Assembly: GCA_018968995.1 (NCBI GenBank)
Contig: JAGWZD010000096.1
Span: forward strand, 1-7,617
DNA length: 7,617 bases
DNA from: Bdellovibrionales bacterium
GTDB lineage: Bacteria; Bdellovibrionota; UBA1018
Direction of reading: 5' to 3'
Shown here: positions 6,191 to 7,617 of the stretch, one piece after another
Numbering within the stretch: the first letter of the stretch is position 1
How the letters are laid out: every line of letters starts with the position of its first letter
Notes under the pieces: model-generated
What the model saw: only the letters and a program-made list of their open reading frames with translations
What the model was told of the DNA's origin: nothing
The model's database searches: none
Translations under genes and position numbers: made by a program

Positions 6191-6976
6191 GTGAAAATCA
6201 GGCAATCCATCCTCATCTTCGCTATTTGGATACCCTCGGCAGCGTGGGCAGCTACCCCTTCATTTGTTCAAGTGGATGATCAGCTGATTGATTCGCACTA
6301 TTTTGATAAAAACAGTGAACTTGGCGCCAAGCCTAAAAAGGTAGTTCTTTGGCGCGATGGCGTACTTCCGATCCGGTTTCTGCCGAGTGTTGAACCTGAA
6401 ATACGCGAGACTTTCATGAAGGCCTGCGCAGAGTGGGCCAGTGCTGCCGCGGTACGTTGCCAAGAGGGAAAATACAAAGGTGCAGAACTTGTTGTGGGCC
6501 GATCCTACTTCGGGATTTCTTCAGGCTGCTGGTCGATGCTGGGTAGTGAACGTTATTTTCTCTTCATGCGACGACGCATGAATCTTGGACCAGGTTGTGA
6601 GGACTACGCGACAATCCTACATGAAATTGGGCACGCCTTTGGACTCACCCATGAACATCAGCGAATGGATCGTGATGAGTACATTGAAATTCGCAGCGAA
6701 AATGTTTCCGATCCTTTTTTAGGATTCGGTCTGAAGCTAAATTTTGCAAAGCAAGATACTGAACAGCCCACCCCTTATGATTTTTTTTCGATCATGCATT
6801 ACTCCAGAAAGGCCGGATCCAAAAACGGTTTGGATACCCTTGTGCCCCGACCAGGGTTCGAATCCATGATTCATATTATCGGAAGACAAACTCACCTCTC
6901 TGCTGAGGACCGCCGGACCCTCGCCTCTCTTTACGGCCCACCGAAAGAAACCCCAGAAATTTCAATAGTATACTAA
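6191..6976 (+). CDS. Exported astacin-family (M12A) zinc metalloprotease
   Basis: 261 residues from a GTG start. Residues 1-20 form a Sec signal peptide (cleavage after A-W-A). A short segment (about 21-50) precedes the catalytic domain, which opens with WRDGVLPIRF (54-63), the usual astacin beginning. The zinc site is complete: H144-E145-x-x-H148-x-x-G-x-x-H154-E-x-x-R-x-D-R-D, with E145 catalytic and H144, H148 and H154 as ligands. The Met-turn is S-I-M202-H-Y204, where Tyr204 is the family's fifth ligand. C113-W (SSGCWS) and C136 match the conserved disulfide flanking the zinc helix. The last family cysteine is absent: the ending is L-Y-G-P instead of L-Y-G-C, so C79 and C90 have no usual partner. 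No clear ribosome site precedes the GTG; an in-frame stop at 6149-6151 bars a much longer start. The next gene follows after 42 bases. Confidence 0.93.
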   Translation: MKIRQSILIFAIWIPSAAWAATPSFVQVDDQLIDSHYFDKNSELGAKPKKVVLWRDGVLPIRFLPSVEPEIRETFMKACAEWASAAAVRCQEGKYKGAELVVGRSYFGISSGCWSMLGSERYFLFMRRRMNLGPGCEDYATILHEIGHAFGLTHEHQRMDRDEYIEIRSENVSDPFLGFGLKLNFAKQDTEQPTPYDFFSIMHYSRKAGSKNGLDTLVPRPGFESMIHIIGRQTHLSAEDRRTLASLYGPPKETPEISIVY

Positions 6977-7018
6977 ATTAGTCAACAACTGCCAACCGCT
7001 GTGGTACGACGGCAAGCG

Positions 7019-7617
7019 ATGATTTCTTCTCGAATCTTGAGAGTTTTGATGCTCTTGGTGGCAGCGTCGGCACAGCTTCCGCAGCAAGCCTGGGCCCGAA
7101 CCCCAGAGGGCCAGGCCTGCGTGCAGACCCTGGTGTACCAGCGGCGCCCTTACCCGATTGACCTCAATCATCGTTTTCCGATGAGCCACTCCCAGGGCGA
7201 AGACGGAACCTGTTATGCTCATGCCCTTTTATCGGGAGTATCCGCTATTCAGCAGCAGGATTTAAAAAAAGATTCATCGCTTTACGGCGGCAGGAACGCC
7301 TTTGTTCGAGAGTTTGATTATAGTCCCGAACTCACCCTCTTACTTCTCACGCTGATAGACGATGAATACGCCCGCGAGCGAGTCGAGTCGGCGCGCGAAT
7401 TTAGAAAAACCAGAATTTTTGACGGCGGCTACCCTGCCAAAACCTACGCTCGGATCAAACTCTATCCCCAGGTCTTGATCAGCGTACCCAATGATCTCAA
7501 ACTCTCCTTCTGGTCATCGCTTCGAACGGCAGTCAGGTCGGCCTTCGAAAAAGTGACGGACCTTGGTGCTGGCACTACGGTCGAAGAAGTTCGTGAGCGA
7601 ATCCGCAGTGTATTACC
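7019..7617 (+). CDS. Exported papain-like (clan CA) cysteine protease candidate, 3' end cut by the window edge
   Basis: 199 codons are visible and the frame is still open at the right edge. ATG at 7019 begins a signal peptide (MISSRILRVLMLLVAASAQ, cleavage after A-W-A at about residue 26). The key feature is S58-Q59-G60-x-x-G63-T64-C65-Y66-A67-H68-A69. This is the papain pattern Q-G-x-x-G-S-C-W-A with the same six-residue distance between oxyanion-hole Gln and nucleophile Cys (papain Q19 and C25). Papain's disulfide cysteine in the middle of that motif is Asp62 here. A later YSPEL (101-105) sits where C1 enzymes have their L-S-x-x-L segment. The catalytic His and Asn would lie beyond the window, so activity cannot be confirmed. 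The gene follows the astacin gene by 42 bases in the same frame with no terminator, so it is probably co-transcribed. GTG at 7001 is an alternative start; the ribosome site is weak. Confidence 0.65.
   Translation, partial: MISSRILRVLMLLVAASAQLPQQAWARTPEGQACVQTLVYQRRPYPIDLNHRFPMSHSQGEDGTCYAHALLSGVSAIQQQDLKKDSSLYGGRNAFVREFDYSPELTLLLLTLIDDEYARERVESAREFRKTRIFDGGYPAKTYARIKLYPQVLISVPNDLKLSFWSSLRTAVRSAFEKVTDLGAGTTVEEVRERIRSVL

Noticed and set aside
6962..7222. Minus-strand open frame of 86 codons across the astacin/papain-like junction.
   Set aside because: It is antisense to a frame with a signal peptide and a papain-type motif and has no features of its own.
1..7617. tRNA, rRNA, CRISPR, insertion-sequence or defence-system content.
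   Set aside because: No cloverleaf, repeat-spacer pattern, terminal inverted repeats, transposase, nuclease or helicase motif was seen on either strand.

Overview
The window looks like a piece of a Gram-negative chromosome with mid-range base composition. Ten genes lie on both strands and at least six of the products carry an export signal. Peptidoglycan-cleaving enzymes, secreted proteases, a lipoprotein and a LemA/GIDE pair together would suit a Bdellovibrionota-type predatory bacterium or a relative. That placement is inference from gene content; no rRNA or other phylogenetic marker is present.

Layout. 1-1297 (minus): a two-gene unit, lemA followed by a GIDE-domain membrane protein that runs off the left edge. 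A divergent intergenic region carries a plausible promoter for each side. 1435-2181 (plus): a lipoprotein of unknown family, ending tail-to-tail and overlapping by 4 bases a small cysteine-containing secreted protein (2178-2609, minus). 2787-3593 (plus): an exported lambda-lysozyme-like (GH104-like) putative muramidase with a G9 tract just after its conserved core, closed by a strong hairpin terminator (3639-3680). 3732-4442 (plus): mtnN (MTA/SAH nucleosidase). 4477-5100 (minus): an exported SLT-type lytic transglycosylase-like protein with a good promoter and adjacent inverted repeats. 5222-6094 (minus): a CorA-type divalent-cation channel. 6191-6976 and 7019 to the right edge (plus): an exported astacin metalloprotease, then an exported protein with a papain-type cysteine-protease active-site motif, cut off by the window.

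How the genes fit together. The recurrent theme is envelope and extracytoplasmic hydrolysis: two different peptidoglycan-enzyme folds and two different protease classes. Between them lie housekeeping genes (mtnN for SAM by-product salvage, corA for magnesium uptake). The most likely true operons are lemA-GIDE (3-base gap) and astacin-papain-like (42-base gap, same frame). The other genes appear to be single transcription units in alternating orientation. I saw no tRNA, rRNA, CRISPR array, insertion sequence or phage integration site, and no gene-free stretch longer than about 180 bases.
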